A stretch of 64,000 nucleotides of DNA, taken from positions 434,001-498,000 of the forward strand of contig JAEKKJ010000016.1 in NCBI GenBank assembly GCA_019510435.1, written 5' to 3'. The stretch is from Caulobacterales bacterium. Lineage in GTDB: Bacteria; Pseudomonadota; Alphaproteobacteria; Caulobacterales; Caulobacteraceae. How positions within the stretch are numbered: position 1 is the stretch's first letter; every line of letters begins with the position of its first letter. The position numbers and the translations under genes were made by a program. The notes beneath the pieces were generated by a model that ran no database searches, was not told the origin of the DNA, and was given only the letters and a program-made list of their open reading frames with translations. This document shows positions 25,348 through 34,040 of this stretch, piece by piece.

Positions 25348-26979
25348 ATGCGCCTCTTGGCCGTCCTCGCCGCCGCGACCTTGGCGCTGGCCCTCGCCGG
25401 CTGCCAGGGCGTGCCGCAGCGGCCGGCCTGCCCTGCCGGAAAGGTCTGCCTGGAGTACGGCAACAACTCCGAACCGCAGACCCTCGACCCGCAGAAGGCC
25501 AGCCTGGTCGACGAGATCTCGGTGATCGGCGACCTGATGATGGGCCTGACCACCGATGCGCCGGACGCCACGCCCGCGCCGGGCATCGCCGAGCGGTGGG
25601 AGACCAGCGCCGACGGCCTCACCTGGACCTTCCACCTGCGGGAGGCGCGCTGGTCGGACGGCGTCCCGGTCACCGCCGGCGACTTCGTCTACGGGATGCG
25701 CCGCGCCCTGGATCCGAAGACCGCCTCGATCTACGCCTACCTGCTCTATGTGATCCGCGGGGCCGAGGCCGTGAACCAGGGCAAGGCGCCGGCCACGTCC
25801 CTGGGCGTCGACGCGCCCGACGCGAAGACGGTGGTGATCCGCCTCGAGCACCCCGCGCCCTATCTCCTCGAACTGACCAAGCACCTCAGCTTCTTCCCGG
25901 CGCCGCAGCATGTGGTGGAGCGGTATGGCGACGGCTGGGTCCAGCCCGGGCGGTATGTCTCCAACGGGCCGTTCCGGCTGGCCGCCTGGCGGCTGGGCGA
26001 CCGGATCACGGTGGAGAAGAACCCCTATTTCTGGGACGCGGCGAACGTCTGCCTCGACCGCATCGACTACTATCCCACCCCGGACGTGGTCACCGCCGAG
26101 CGACGGGTGGCGCGGGGCGAGCTGGACCTCAACAGCCGCTTCCAGTCCAACCGCTATCCGCGGCTGCAGAAGACCCTGCCCGGCTTTGCCCGCACCGACG
26201 TGTCGCTGGCCACCGCCTACCTGGGCTTCAACACCCGCGACTACGCCGCCTTCCGCGACCTGCGGGTGCGCCGGGCGTTGTCGGAGGCCATCGACCGCGA
26301 GTTCATCACCGGCAAGCTGATGCGCGCGGGCCAGCAGCCGGCCTACGCCTTCGTGCCGCCGATCACCGCCCACTATGTGCAGGACGGGCCGCGGCTGCGC
26401 TGGTCGGCCCTGCCGTTCGCGGCGCGGCAGGCCGAGGCGCGGGCGCTGCTCGCCGCGGCGGGCTATGGGCCGAAGCGGCCGCTGAAGTTCACCCTGCTCT
26501 CGCCCAACACCTCGGACACCCTGCTGCTGCTGGAGGCCATCCAGGCCGACTGGCGGGCGATCGGGGTGGAGGCGAAGATCGAACAGGCGGAGGGCGGGGT
26601 CGCCTTCGCCGCCTACCGCAACCGAGCCTTCCAGGTGGGGACCATGAGCTGGTACGGCGACTTCAACGATCCGGTGACGTTCCTGGGCCTCCTGAAGTCC
26701 GACACCGGGGCGCAGAACTATGCCGACTTCAAGGACCCGGGCTACGACGCCCTGCTGGCCCGCGCCGACCAGGAGGCGGACGAGGGCAAGCGGGCCCAGA
26801 TCCTGGCCGTCGCCGAGCAGCGGATGCTCGACGAGGAGGGGATCGCGCCCCTGTTCTTCGTGGTGAACCGCAACCTGGTCAGCCCGCGGGTGAGCGGCTG
26901 GGTCGCCAACGCGCCCAACTTCCATCGGGCGCGCTGGATGTGCCTGGCGGGCCCGCGCGGCTCAGGGCCCGGGCGCTGA
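25348..26979 (+). CDS. Peptide/oligopeptide ABC transporter substrate-binding lipoprotein
   Basis: The 543-residue protein has a lipoprotein signal peptide with LALAGC (Cys at about residue 19). It is a family 5 solute-binding protein: EPQTLDPQKASLVDEISVIG, GLTWTFHLREARWSDGVPVT, YVSNGPFRLAAWRLGD, VRRALSEAIDREFI. It resembles OppA. It would capture peptides in the periplasm. No permease or ATPase genes are adjacent, so it is either served by a distant system or has another role such as murein peptide recycling or chaperone function. Confidence 0.9.
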   Translation: MRLLAVLAAATLALALAGCQGVPQRPACPAGKVCLEYGNNSEPQTLDPQKASLVDEISVIGDLMMGLTTDAPDATPAPGIAERWETSADGLTWTFHLREARWSDGVPVTAGDFVYGMRRALDPKTASIYAYLLYVIRGAEAVNQGKAPATSLGVDAPDAKTVVIRLEHPAPYLLELTKHLSFFPAPQHVVERYGDGWVQPGRYVSNGPFRLAAWRLGDRITVEKNPYFWDAANVCLDRIDYYPTPDVVTAERRVARGELDLNSRFQSNRYPRLQKTLPGFARTDVSLATAYLGFNTRDYAAFRDLRVRRALSEAIDREFITGKLMRAGQQPAYAFVPPITAHYVQDGPRLRWSALPFAARQAEARALLAAAGYGPKRPLKFTLLSPNTSDTLLLLEAIQADWRAIGVEAKIEQAEGGVAFAAYRNRAFQVGTMSWYGDFNDPVTFLGLLKSDTGAQNYADFKDPGYDALLARADQEADEGKRAQILAVAEQRMLDEEGIAPLFFVVNRNLVSPRVSGWVANAPNFHRARWMCLAGPRGSGPGR

Positions 26980-26982
26980 GCC

Positions 26983-27282
26983 TCAGCGGTATTCGTAGTG
27001 GCAGGACTTCTTGGCGTTCTTCTTGGCGATCTGGTGGCCGGCTACCGCGCCGACGCCGGCGCCGATAATCGTGCCGCCGGTCTTGTTGCCATGGCCGGCG
27101 ATAGCGTTGCCCAGGAGGCCGCCGCCAACGGCGCCGATCACCGTGCCGGTGTTGGCCGCGCGGCGCACGTCCTTGCAGACCAGCACGCGGTGCGGGTGGC
27201 GGGTCTCGGCGGCCACCGGCGCGGCGACCATCGCCAGGCTGGAGGCGGCGAGCATCGCCGTCGCGATCAGCCGGTTGCGCAT
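26983..27282 (-). CDS. Glycine-zipper envelope protein
   Basis: The 99-residue protein has a signal peptide (MRNRLIATAMLAASSLAMVA, ending in VAA) and a glycine-zipper double helix region (NTGTVIGAVGGGLLGNAIAG and GGTIIGAGVGAVAGHQIAKK). It ends with a basic KKNAKKSCHYEYR tail. The 2TM glycine-zipper family (Rick_17kDa/OsmB-like) inserts into membranes. Its role is unknown. It is convergent with the peptide-binding lipoprotein gene, only three bases apart. Confidence 0.8.
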   Translation of the reverse strand: MRNRLIATAMLAASSLAMVAAPVAAETRHPHRVLVCKDVRRAANTGTVIGAVGGGLLGNAIAGHGNKTGGTIIGAGVGAVAGHQIAKKNAKKSCHYEYR

Positions 27283-27341
27283 GGGATTCTCCTCGTATTG
27301 GGCCGCCAAGCTCCACGGCGCGGACGGCCACAATGTGGCGC

Positions 27342-27803
27342 CTACCCGGGCCCCGTCCAGAGGCCGACAAGGACGGCCGCATCGACCACGATCAGGAAGC
27401 CGTTCAGCAACAGCAGGAGGGGCCGCGGCAGGCGGCGGGTGTCGGGGCGGGGCGGCGGCGCGCCGGGGTCGGCTTCGCGCCACACCGCGGCCGCGAAGCA
27501 GATCATGCTGAACACCACCAGCACCGAGCCGGTGGCGAGGGCCAGGCCGCGGGCGATCACACCGCCCAGCAACGCCTTGGCGCCGACGCCGCTGGCCAGC
27601 GCAGCCAAGCCCGTGCGGACCCAGGCGGCGTAGGTGCGTTCGGCCGCCAGCACCGTGCGGTCGGCGGCCAGCTGCGTGCGGCGGTCGGCGCTGTCCCCGA
27701 CCCGGTCGGCGGTCTGGGCGGCGGTCCGGGCGAGCGAGGAAGCGCTGCGCCTGACGCTGTCGGCGGGCCGGACACCATCGTCGGTGTGGGCCGCCTCAGC
27801 CAT
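27342..27803 (-). CDS. DUF202-type membrane protein
   Basis: A 153-residue protein with an N-terminal ~45 hydrophilic residues and then the DUF202 pattern (RTVLAAERTYAAWVRTGLAA), followed by three hydrophobic segments (around LASGVGAKALLGGVIARGLA, GSVLVVFSMICFAAAVW and LLLLLNGFLIVVDAAVLVG). Members are small inner membrane proteins of unknown function (YidH-like). It lies 45 bases downstream of the GlsB-like gene and probably shares its transcript. Confidence 0.8.
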   Translation of the reverse strand: MAEAAHTDDGVRPADSVRRSASSLARTAAQTADRVGDSADRRTQLAADRTVLAAERTYAAWVRTGLAALASGVGAKALLGGVIARGLALATGSVLVVFSMICFAAAVWREADPGAPPPRPDTRRLPRPLLLLLNGFLIVVDAAVLVGLWTGPG

Positions 27804-27848
27804 GCGCGCGCCGCCCGCCCGGGGTCGCCGCCCAGTTCGCCGCCGCGG

Positions 27849-28103
27849 TCAGACGCGGCGTCCGGCGATGGCGTGGTAGATGACGAGCACGACGATCGCG
27901 CCCACCGTGGCCACCACGATGCTCATCAGGTTGAGGCCGCTGACGGCCGGGCCGCCGAAGCGGGTGGACAGGTAGCCGCCCACGAAGGCGCCGACGACGC
28001 CCAGCAGGAGGTCGAGGACCAGGCTGCCGCCCGAGCGGTTGACCACCTTCGCGGCGATGAAGCCGGCGATCAGGCCAAGGACAATCCAGGCAAGGATAGA
28101 CAT
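27849..28103 (-). CDS. GlsB/YeaQ/YmgE-family stress membrane protein
   Basis: The 84-residue protein has three hydrophobic segments (ILAWIVLGLIAGFIAAKVVN, VLDLLLGVVGAFVGGYLSTR, MSIVVATVGAIVVLVIYHAI). It matches the transglycosylase-associated GlsB/YeaQ/YmgE family, which is often induced by general stress. The DUF202 gene follows. A sequence GGAAC-N16-CGCT, one base away from the EcfG promoter consensus, lies 33 bases upstream. Confidence 0.88.
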   Translation of the reverse strand: MSILAWIVLGLIAGFIAAKVVNRSGGSLVLDLLLGVVGAFVGGYLSTRFGGPAVSGLNLMSIVVATVGAIVVLVIYHAIAGRRV

Positions 28104-28135
28104 TCATGTGCTCCGTTCTGTGGACCGGAGGCGGT

Positions 28136-28160
28136 AGCGTGGCGTCGGGCGGAAGGTTCC
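28136..28160 (-). promoter_or_regulatory. Possible EcfG promoter, one mismatch
   Basis: On the minus strand GGAAC (28160-28156), 16 bases, CGCT (28139-28136). Only the third base of the -10 element differs from CGTT. It precedes the GlsB-like/DUF202 pair. Confidence 0.5.
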
Positions 28161-28202
28161 CGTTTCGCCACGCCGCTCGTCTGTCGGATGTCGAATGCCG
28201 GA

Positions 28203-28745
28203 TCAGGTCTTCGGCGGCGTCGCCGGAGCCGCGGCGGCGGGCGAGGCCTTGGGCGCGGCCAGGTGCGGGGCCGTGCCGTTCCAGCTCCAGCCGGTGATCT
28301 TCCAGGCATCGCCCTCCAGGTGCAGGGCGTAGGTCATGGAGGCGGTCTCCACCATCGCCTTGCCCTTCTCCTTGTAGGTGTAGGTGGCCGGGACCACGAC
28401 ATAGGCCACGTCGCCCTCGATGATCGTGCGGCTGGCCTTGCCCAGGGTCACCTTCTGGTTGGTGTCGCCGGCGGCCTTGGCGGCCTTGTCCAGGTCGCCG
28501 GCCCAGGCGCGGACGGCGCCGGCGCCCTCCCAATGGTGGGGCGCGACCTCGTCGATGATGGTGGGCTGGGCCACGTGGGCGGCTTCGGCGGCGGCGACGT
28601 CGCCCTTGTTGAAGTTGTCGATGAAGGCGTGGATCGCGGTCATCGGGCTCGGCGGCTTGCCCGCCGCCTGGGCCGAGACGGCCAGGGCCAGGGCCCCGGA
28701 GACGAGCGTCAGCGCGCCGACTGCGCGCAGGGTGAAGCGTTGCAT
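28203..28745 (-). CDS. Exported NTF2-like (DUF4440) protein
   Basis: The 180-residue product has a signal peptide (VGALTLVSGALALAVSAQA) and an NTF2-like fold: PMTAIHAFIDNFNKGDVAAA, IDEVAPHHWEGAGAVRAWAG, YVVVPATYTYKEKGKAMVE, WKITGWSWNGTAPH. A Pro/Ala-rich tail follows. It is probably periplasmic. The family often binds small molecules. No partner is visible. Confidence 0.82.
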   Translation of the reverse strand: MQRFTLRAVGALTLVSGALALAVSAQAAGKPPSPMTAIHAFIDNFNKGDVAAAEAAHVAQPTIIDEVAPHHWEGAGAVRAWAGDLDKAAKAAGDTNQKVTLGKASRTIIEGDVAYVVVPATYTYKEKGKAMVETASMTYALHLEGDAWKITGWSWNGTAPHLAAPKASPAAAAPATPPKT

Positions 28746-28857
28746 GTAACCCCCCTTGTTTTTGATGATGCGGTCCCGCCGGGCTGGCGGTCGCCGCCTA
28801 AGCGGACTGGAACGCCACTGGCGCGACCTTGGGCCGCCGCACGGGGGGTGGCAAGTC

Positions 28858-29319
28858 TCAGAGCACCTTGCGGTACACCAGGAAGCCCGAGAGCTCGGCG
28901 ACCCGGTCGTAGAGCAGGCGCGCCGTGGCGTTGGTCTCGTGGGTCTGCCAGTAGACCCGGCTGCCGCCGGCGGCCGCCGCAGCCGAATAGACCGCCTCGA
29001 TCAGCGCCCGGCCGACGCCCTTGCCGCGCGCCTCGGCGGTGGTGAACAGGTCCTGCAGGTAGCAGTTGGGCTCGATCATGGTGGTCGAGCGGTGGAAGAG
29101 GTAGTGGACCAGGCCCAGCAGCTGGCCGTCCTGTTCGGCCACCAGGGCATGCATCGGCTCGTAGGGATCGAAGAAGCGCTGCCAGGTCATGGCGGTGATC
29201 GCGGGATCGAGCGCGGTGGGGCCAGAGCGGCCGTAGAAGGCGTTGTAGCCGTCCCAGAGGGGCAGCCACTGGTCGTGGTCGGCGCGGGCCAGGGGGCGGA
29301 TCACCAGGTCGGCGGGCAT
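28858..29319 (-). CDS. GNAT-family N-acetyltransferase
   Basis: A 153-residue acetyltransferase. The acetyl-CoA binding helix region is LQDLFTTAEARGKGVGRALIE (residues about 88-108), preceded by LVHYLFHRSTTMIEPNCYL. The C-terminal part (VYWQTHETNATARLLYDRVA) is typical of the general GNAT fold. The substrate is not predictable. A 7-bp tandem repeat lies just upstream of its start, possibly in its leader. Confidence 0.86.
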   Translation of the reverse strand: MPADLVIRPLARADHDQWLPLWDGYNAFYGRSGPTALDPAITAMTWQRFFDPYEPMHALVAEQDGQLLGLVHYLFHRSTTMIEPNCYLQDLFTTAEARGKGVGRALIEAVYSAAAAAGGSRVYWQTHETNATARLLYDRVAELSGFLVYRKVL

Positions 29320-29340
29320 CGGGCAGGCTCTCAGGGTGAG

Positions 29341-29377
29341 GGTCGAGGGTCGAGGGTCGAGGGTCGAGGGTCGAGGG
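29341..29377. repeat. Heptanucleotide tandem repeat (GGTCGAG)x5
   Basis: Five exact copies of GGTCGAG lie between two divergently transcribed genes, 22 bases from the GNAT start. Such repeats can change copy number by slippage and change spacing in a promoter or leader. Confidence 0.9.
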
Positions 29378-29457
29378 AACAGGATGCGCGGCGCGCTGAC
29401 GCAACCTTATGCGGCGACTCGCCATTTGGCGGAAGTTCTGTTTTTGTTCTCGTCATC

Positions 29458-29760
29458 ATGCGCCGCATCGCCGCCGGGCCGACCGCCGTCATCGGGGACT
29501 TCCGCCGCTATCCGGGCTGCCGCCTGCTGCTCAGCTGCGGGGCCTGTGGCTGGACCAAGAGCTACAACGCCGAGCGCATCCTGGCGCGCCTGCTGGAGCT
29601 GAAGACGGGCGGCCATGCCACCCGCCTGGACCAGGTGGCCAAGCGGGTGCAGTGGCCCTGCCCCGGCTGCCACCGGATGCACTGGAAGGCAGGCTTCGCC
29701 TATCCGGCCTACATCGACGCTGGCGAGGTGCGCCGGCAGGCGGCGCGGTATCGGAACTAG
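29458..29760 (+). CDS. Small zinc-ribbon protein
   Basis: A 100-residue protein with two CxxC-type pairs: LLSCGACGWTKSYN (about residues 25-38) and WPCPGCHRMHWKAG (about 66-79), which would make a zinc ribbon. The linker is a helical segment (RILARLLELKTGGHATRLDQ). The pattern suggests a small nucleic-acid or protein-binding zinc finger. No known family was recognised with confidence. The ATG at 29458 is the first in-frame Met after the tandem repeat region. Confidence 0.6.
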   Translation: MRRIAAGPTAVIGDFRRYPGCRLLLSCGACGWTKSYNAERILARLLELKTGGHATRLDQVAKRVQWPCPGCHRMHWKAGFAYPAYIDAGEVRRQAARYRN

Positions 29761-29827
29761 AGTGCGACATGGCCAGGGGCACGCATCCGGGCCAGACTGG
29801 CGGCCTTCCCATCCTGTCGAGACCGCC

Positions 29828-30211
29828 ATGCCCAGACCGATCCTCTCCGCCGTCGGCGTCCTCAGCCTGGCCTTGCTGGCTGCTCCGGCCCATGCCGCCG
29901 CCGCCGACCCGGCGGCCGCGTCCAAGGACCTGCAGTGCGCGCTGGTGCTGGCGGTGATGGGCGCCCAGGCCACGACGCCGGAGATGAAGCAGGGCGCGAT
30001 CGGCGGCGTCTCCTACTACCTGGGCCGCCTCAAGGGCCGCGAGCCCGACATCGACCTTCCGGCGCGCGTCACGGCCGAGGCCAAGGCGATGCAACCCGCC
30101 GACATCCAGGCCGCCGGCACGCGCTGCGGCGCGGAGCTCAAGGCCTTCGGGGCGGAGAGCCAGACGGTCGGCGCGGCCCTGAAGGCGCTGGGCCCGAAGC
30201 CCCCGAAATAG
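29828..30211 (+). CDS. Small exported protein with two Cys
   Basis: The 127-residue protein has a signal peptide (MPRPILSAVGVLSLALLAAP ending in AHA) and a helical mature part (SKDLQCALVLAVMGAQATTP, GGVSYYLGRLKGREPDIDLP, IQAAGTRCGAELKAFG). Two cysteines could form a disulfide. This resembles small periplasmic proteins found in Sphingomonadales and Caulobacterales. No function is known. Confidence 0.72.
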   Translation: MPRPILSAVGVLSLALLAAPAHAAAADPAAASKDLQCALVLAVMGAQATTPEMKQGAIGGVSYYLGRLKGREPDIDLPARVTAEAKAMQPADIQAAGTRCGAELKAFGAESQTVGAALKALGPKPPK

Positions 30212-30327
30212 CCCGAGGAAGTCGCCTGGGCCGCGCGACCGCATTGGGAGGCCGCAACGCTTGACCCGGCAACACCCTTCCCCACACGCTGCCAAGACCG
30301 CAATAACCGGCCCCCGGAGGTCCTCCC

Positions 30328-31440
30328 ATGCGCGTAGGCGTGCCCCGCGAGATCAAGCCCGACGAGTATCGCGTCGGCCTCACCCCCACCGCCGTCCGCG
30401 AATATGTCAGCCACGGCCACGAGGTGGTGGTGGAGGCGGGCGCGGGCGTCGGCGCCGGCTATGGCGATGCGCTGTACGTGCGCGCCGGGGCCCAGATCGC
30501 GCCCGACGCCGAGGCGGTGTTCGCCGGCGCCCAGCTGATCGTGAAGGTGAAGGAGCCGCAGGCCGTGGAGTGGGCGCGGCTGACCCCGGCCCACATCCTC
30601 TTCACCTACCTGCACCTGGCGCCCGATCCGGCCCAGGCCGAGGGCCTGCTGAAATCAGGCTGTGCGGCGATCGCCTATGAGACGGTGACGGACCCGCAGG
30701 GCGGGCTGCCGCTGCTGGCGCCGATGTCGGAGGTGGCGGGCCGCATCGCCGTCTTCTCCGCCGGCGAGACCCTGCTCAAGCACAACGGCGGCATGGGCCT
30801 CCTGATCGGCGGGGTGCCGGGCGTGCCGCCGGCGCGGATCGTGGTGCTGGGCGGCGGCGTGGTGGGCATGAACGCCGCGCGCATGGCCGCCGGTCTGGGC
30901 GCCGAGGTGGTGATCGTCGAGCGCTCCATCCCGCGGATGCGCGAGCTGGACAACATGTTCCAGGGCCGGGTGCTGACCCGCTACTCCACCCAGGACGCGG
31001 TGGACGAGGAGGTGCTGAAGGCGGACGTGGTGGTGGGCGCGGTGCTGACCGCGGGCGCCTCGGCGCCGAAGCTGGTGCGGCGCGAGCACCTGGCCAAGAT
31101 GAAGCCGGGCTCGGTGCTGGTGGACGTCTCCATCGACCAGGGCGGCTGTTTCGAGACCAGCCGGCCGACCACGCACAAGGACCCGACCTACACGGTCGAC
31201 GGTGTGGTGCACTACTGCGTGGCGAACATGCCGGGCGCGGCGCCGCGGACCTCGTCGGAGGCGCTGGTGCACGCCACCCTGCCGTTCGGGCTGCAACTGG
31301 CCGACCAGGGCCTGGATGCGCTGAAGAAGAACCGCCACCTGGCCAAGGGGCTGAACGTGCTGGCCGGCGAACTCACCCACCCGGCGGTGGCCGAGGCGCT
31401 GGGCAAGCCCTTCAAGGACCCCTACGGCGCCTGGAAGTAA
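30328..31440 (+). CDS. ald: Alanine dehydrogenase
   Basis: The enzyme interconverts L-alanine and pyruvate plus ammonia with NAD. It is 370 residues, the normal length. Features: [20 protein letters not shown] (substrate-binding Arg), [14 protein letters not shown] (the catalytic Lys region), the catalytic His in [10 protein letters not shown] at about 97, the Rossmann loop [20 protein letters not shown] (about 172-191) and [19 protein letters not shown] (about 268). It is preceded by CCGGAGGTCC. It may use alanine as carbon or nitrogen source. Confidence 0.96.
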   Translation: MRVGVPREIKPDEYRVGLTPTAVREYVSHGHEVVVEAGAGVGAGYGDALYVRAGAQIAPDAEAVFAGAQLIVKVKEPQAVEWARLTPAHILFTYLHLAPDPAQAEGLLKSGCAAIAYETVTDPQGGLPLLAPMSEVAGRIAVFSAGETLLKHNGGMGLLIGGVPGVPPARIVVLGGGVVGMNAARMAAGLGAEVVIVERSIPRMRELDNMFQGRVLTRYSTQDAVDEEVLKADVVVGAVLTAGASAPKLVRREHLAKMKPGSVLVDVSIDQGGCFETSRPTTHKDPTYTVDGVVHYCVANMPGAAPRTSSEALVHATLPFGLQLADQGLDALKKNRHLAKGLNVLAGELTHPAVAEALGKPFKDPYGAWK

Positions 31441-31443
31441 AAT

Positions 31444-31480
31444 CCTCTCCCTCTCCGGCGCTGCGCGCCGGGGGGAGAGG
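31444..31480. terminator. Hairpin between convergent ald and entericidin-like genes
   Basis: CCTCTCC with GGAGAGG outside and CCGGCG with CGCCGG inside form a two-part stem. On the minus strand the stem is followed by ATTTTAC. It probably ends both transcripts and resembles the CCCTC-rich repeats seen at 49.6, 54.2 and 58.6 kb. Confidence 0.5.
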
Positions 31481-31489
31481 AGGCTGATC

Positions 31490-31627
31490 CTAGTGCTTGG
31501 CGTCCTGCGCCGTGTCGGTCACCGCCTTGCCGGCGGAGGAGACATCGCGGCCGGCGCCCGAGACGGTGTTGCAGGCGGTCACGGCCAGGCTGGCGGCGAG
31601 CGCGGCCAGCAGCATCACTTTACGCAT
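31490..31627 (-). CDS. Entericidin A/B-like small lipoprotein
   Basis: A 45-residue lipoprotein starting MRKVMLLAALAASLAVTAC, with the lipobox Cys at about residue 19. It continues NTVSGAGRDVSSAGKAVTDT, the typical entericidin pattern. Upstream Met codons in the same frame lack a signal-like start. Entericidins are tiny cell-envelope lipoproteins, often controlled by stress sigma factors. The gene lies beside the general stress response operon, although no clear GGAAC-type promoter was found directly before it. Confidence 0.82.
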   Translation of the reverse strand: MRKVMLLAALAASLAVTACNTVSGAGRDVSSAGKAVTDTAQDAKH

Positions 31628-31691
31628 GGTGAAATCTCCGGGGTTTCCCGCCATTTGGGGGGTTCGCGCTATTCGCGACCCCGGCAACGCT

Positions 31692-33407
31692 TCACGCGGC
31701 GGCCTGGTTCCCCTGCCGGGGGGGCGCATCGGCCGCCGCGGGGGTCGGGAAGATCAGCCGGGCGGTGACGCCGCCGGCCGCGTTGCGCGTGAGTTCGGCC
31801 CGGCCGCGCAGCTGGCGCGCGAAGGCGGTCATCAAGGTCCGGCCGACGCCCGAGGAGACCAGGGCGTCCTCGCCGGCCGACCCATCGTCGCAGATCTCCA
31901 GCTCGGCCTCCTGGCCCCGGACCGTGAAGTTCAGCGTCAGGGTGCCGCCGCGGGCGGCGAAGGCGTGCTTCTGCGCGTTGGTGATGGCCTCGACCGCGAA
32001 CAGGGCCAGGGGCGCGAGGCGGTCGGGATCGATCACCAGCGGGTCGACCTTCAGCTCCGTCCGCACCGCCAGGCCATGGGTCAGCTCGCCCGAGACCAGC
32101 TGGGCGGTGAGCTCCTCCAGGAACGGGCGCAGGTCCACCCGCTTCAGATCGGGGCCCTGGTAGAGCGCGCGGTAGATCAGGGCCAGGGCGGTGATCCGCT
32201 GGCGGGTGTCGCTCATCGCCGAGCGGGCGGCCGGGTCGGCCAGGGCCCGCTGCTGCATGTTGAGCAGGCTGGAGATGACCTGCAGGTTGTTCTTCACCCG
32301 GTGATGGATCTCGCGCATCAGCGCGTCCTTCTGGGCCAGGCTGTCGCGCAGGGAGGCGTCGCGCCCGACGATGGCGTCGGCCATGTCCTCCAGGGTCTCG
32401 GCCAGCTCCCGGATCTCGGGGGGCATCTGCTCGGCCTGGATCGGGCGCACGCTGAAGCGGCCGCGGGCGTAGAGCATGGCGATCCGCTGCAGGTACTCGA
32501 TCCAGCGCACCACCACCCGCTCGGTGGCGATCATCACCGCCACCAGGGCCAGGGCGAAGGCGATCAAGGGCAGGATGATCCCGGTCAGCGGGTTCAGCCG
32601 CGCCCAGGACAAGAGGCCTGGCGAGGCGGCCGAGAGCACCACATAGACCTCGTCGCCGACCACCGGCGCGGCCGAATAGACCCGGCGGCGGCCCTTGGCG
32701 TCGGAGCCGTACCAGACCAGGCTGCCGGAGACCGCCACCTTGGCCCGCCAGTTGGTCGGCAAGGCGGGGAAGGCGAGGGCGTCGGTGGTCATGATGTAGC
32801 GCCCGGTCTTCTCCGCCAGCCCGACCTCGGCGCCCTTGGGCAGCGAGGGGTCGGTCACCCGAGGCTGCAGGCTGGAAAGGGAGATGACCGCGGCGAAGGC
32901 GCCGTCGAAGGCCCGGTCCGGCCCAACGGCCCGGGCGGCGGTGAGCACCGCGGGCTCGGCGGCATAGGCGGACCCGGGCTCGCGGGTGATGGACACTTCG
33001 CTGCCGCCGCGCAGCTGCTGGAACCAGGGCCGCTCCGCCCGGGACGGGTCGTAGGGCACGTCCGTGGCCGCGCACACCACCCGGCCCAGGCGGTCGAAGC
33101 GGATCAGATTGAGGTAGCCCGGGATCCGCGCCGTCACCTGGGCCAGGCGCTGGGCGCACTGGAAGCCGACCGCGCCAGGCGCCAGGGTCTCCAGCAGCAC
33201 ATTGGCGCTTTCCATCCGCGCCCGGGCGGTGGCGGCGCTGCGCTCGGCGGCGAAGCCCAGGTTCTGGCGCAGCTCGCGCCCCTCGCGCTCGAAGCTGATG
33301 GCGGCCTGCAGCACGCCAAGCAGCAGCACCGGCAAGAGCGCCGCCGCGAGGGCCGCCGCGAGACGGACCCGGATCGTGCTAAGCGAACTCCAGGGCAGTC
33401 GAAGCAT
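31692..33407 (-). CDS. HisKA_2-type membrane sensor histidine kinase, probable PhyK
   Basis: The 571-residue kinase has an N-terminal membrane segment (LAAALAAALLPVLLLGVLQA), an extracytoplasmic sensor region (about residues 40-270), a second membrane segment (LTGIILPLIAFALALVAVMI), a HAMP-like linker and a HisKA_2 dimerisation helix with the phosphoacceptor motif MREIHHRVKNNLQVISSLLN at about 362. A HATPase domain with AVEAITNAQKHAF follows. HisKA_2/HWE kinases of this shape phosphorylate PhyR in other Caulobacteraceae. It follows ecfG by 12 bases, so it is likely co-transcribed with nepR-ecfG. Confidence 0.88.
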   Translation of the reverse strand: MLRLPWSSLSTIRVRLAAALAAALLPVLLLGVLQAAISFEREGRELRQNLGFAAERSAATARARMESANVLLETLAPGAVGFQCAQRLAQVTARIPGYLNLIRFDRLGRVVCAATDVPYDPSRAERPWFQQLRGGSEVSITREPGSAYAAEPAVLTAARAVGPDRAFDGAFAAVISLSSLQPRVTDPSLPKGAEVGLAEKTGRYIMTTDALAFPALPTNWRAKVAVSGSLVWYGSDAKGRRRVYSAAPVVGDEVYVVLSAASPGLLSWARLNPLTGIILPLIAFALALVAVMIATERVVVRWIEYLQRIAMLYARGRFSVRPIQAEQMPPEIRELAETLEDMADAIVGRDASLRDSLAQKDALMREIHHRVKNNLQVISSLLNMQQRALADPAARSAMSDTRQRITALALIYRALYQGPDLKRVDLRPFLEELTAQLVSGELTHGLAVRTELKVDPLVIDPDRLAPLALFAVEAITNAQKHAFAARGGTLTLNFTVRGQEAELEICDDGSAGEDALVSSGVGRTLMTAFARQLRGRAELTRNAAGGVTARLIFPTPAAADAPPRQGNQAAA

Positions 33408-33419
33408 CGAATGGCCGTC

Positions 33420-34040
33420 CTACCGGACGGTGCTTAAACGCTCCGCGTCGGCCAGGATAGACCGCATGGCGTCTCCGGCGGCCGCCCCGTCCCGATCGTA
33501 CTTGCCGTCCTCGAGGATGGCGTGGAGCGCGCGGCGGGCCCGGCTGACCCGGCTCTTCACGGTGCCGACGGCGCAGCCGCAGATCTCAGCCGCCTCCTCG
33601 TAGGCGAAGCCGCCGGCGCCCACCAGGATCAGCGCTTCACGCTGTTCGGCGGGCAGCATGGCCAGACCCTGGCGCAGCTCGTCCAGCGCCACGGGGGCCT
33701 CCGGATCGTCCACGGCCACCAGGGTCCGCTCGGCGGCCTCCTGGTCCAGCTGGCTCTGGCGCCACGAGCGGCGCTTCTCCGAATAGAACTGGTTGCGCAG
33801 GATCATGAAGGTCCAGGCCTTCATGTTCGTGCCCATCTGGAAACTGGCGCGCGCGTCCCAGGCCTTCATCATGGCGTCCTGCGCCAGGTCGTCGGCCGCG
33901 GTGGGATCGCCGCACAGGGTGCGGGCGAAGGCGCGCAGGTGCGGGATCAGCTGCACCAGCTCGCGCTTGAAGCTGGCGTCGTCCGCGGCGGTGCGCTCGG
34001 CCCGCTGCAGGGGCTTCTCGGCAGGCTTTTCGGCGTCCAT
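33420..34040 (-). CDS. ecfG: General stress response ECF sigma factor EcfG
   Basis: The sigma factor has 206 residues. Region 2 contains LIPHLRAFARTLCGDPTAAD and DDLAQDAMMKAWDARASFQM, the core-binding and -10 recognition helix. Region 4 contains LAMLPAEQREALILVGAGGF and CAVGTVKSRVSRARRALHA, the -35 recognition helix. In alphaproteobacteria EcfG directs transcription from GGAAC-N16/17-CGTT promoters and is held by NepR until PhyR is phosphorylated. Its ATG overlaps the nepR stop by one base (TAATG). Eight such promoters or near matches are found within 7 kb. Confidence 0.95.
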   Translation of the reverse strand: MDAEKPAEKPLQRAERTAADDASFKRELVQLIPHLRAFARTLCGDPTAADDLAQDAMMKAWDARASFQMGTNMKAWTFMILRNQFYSEKRRSWRQSQLDQEAAERTLVAVDDPEAPVALDELRQGLAMLPAEQREALILVGAGGFAYEEAAEICGCAVGTVKSRVSRARRALHAILEDGKYDRDGAAAGDAMRSILADAERLSTVR

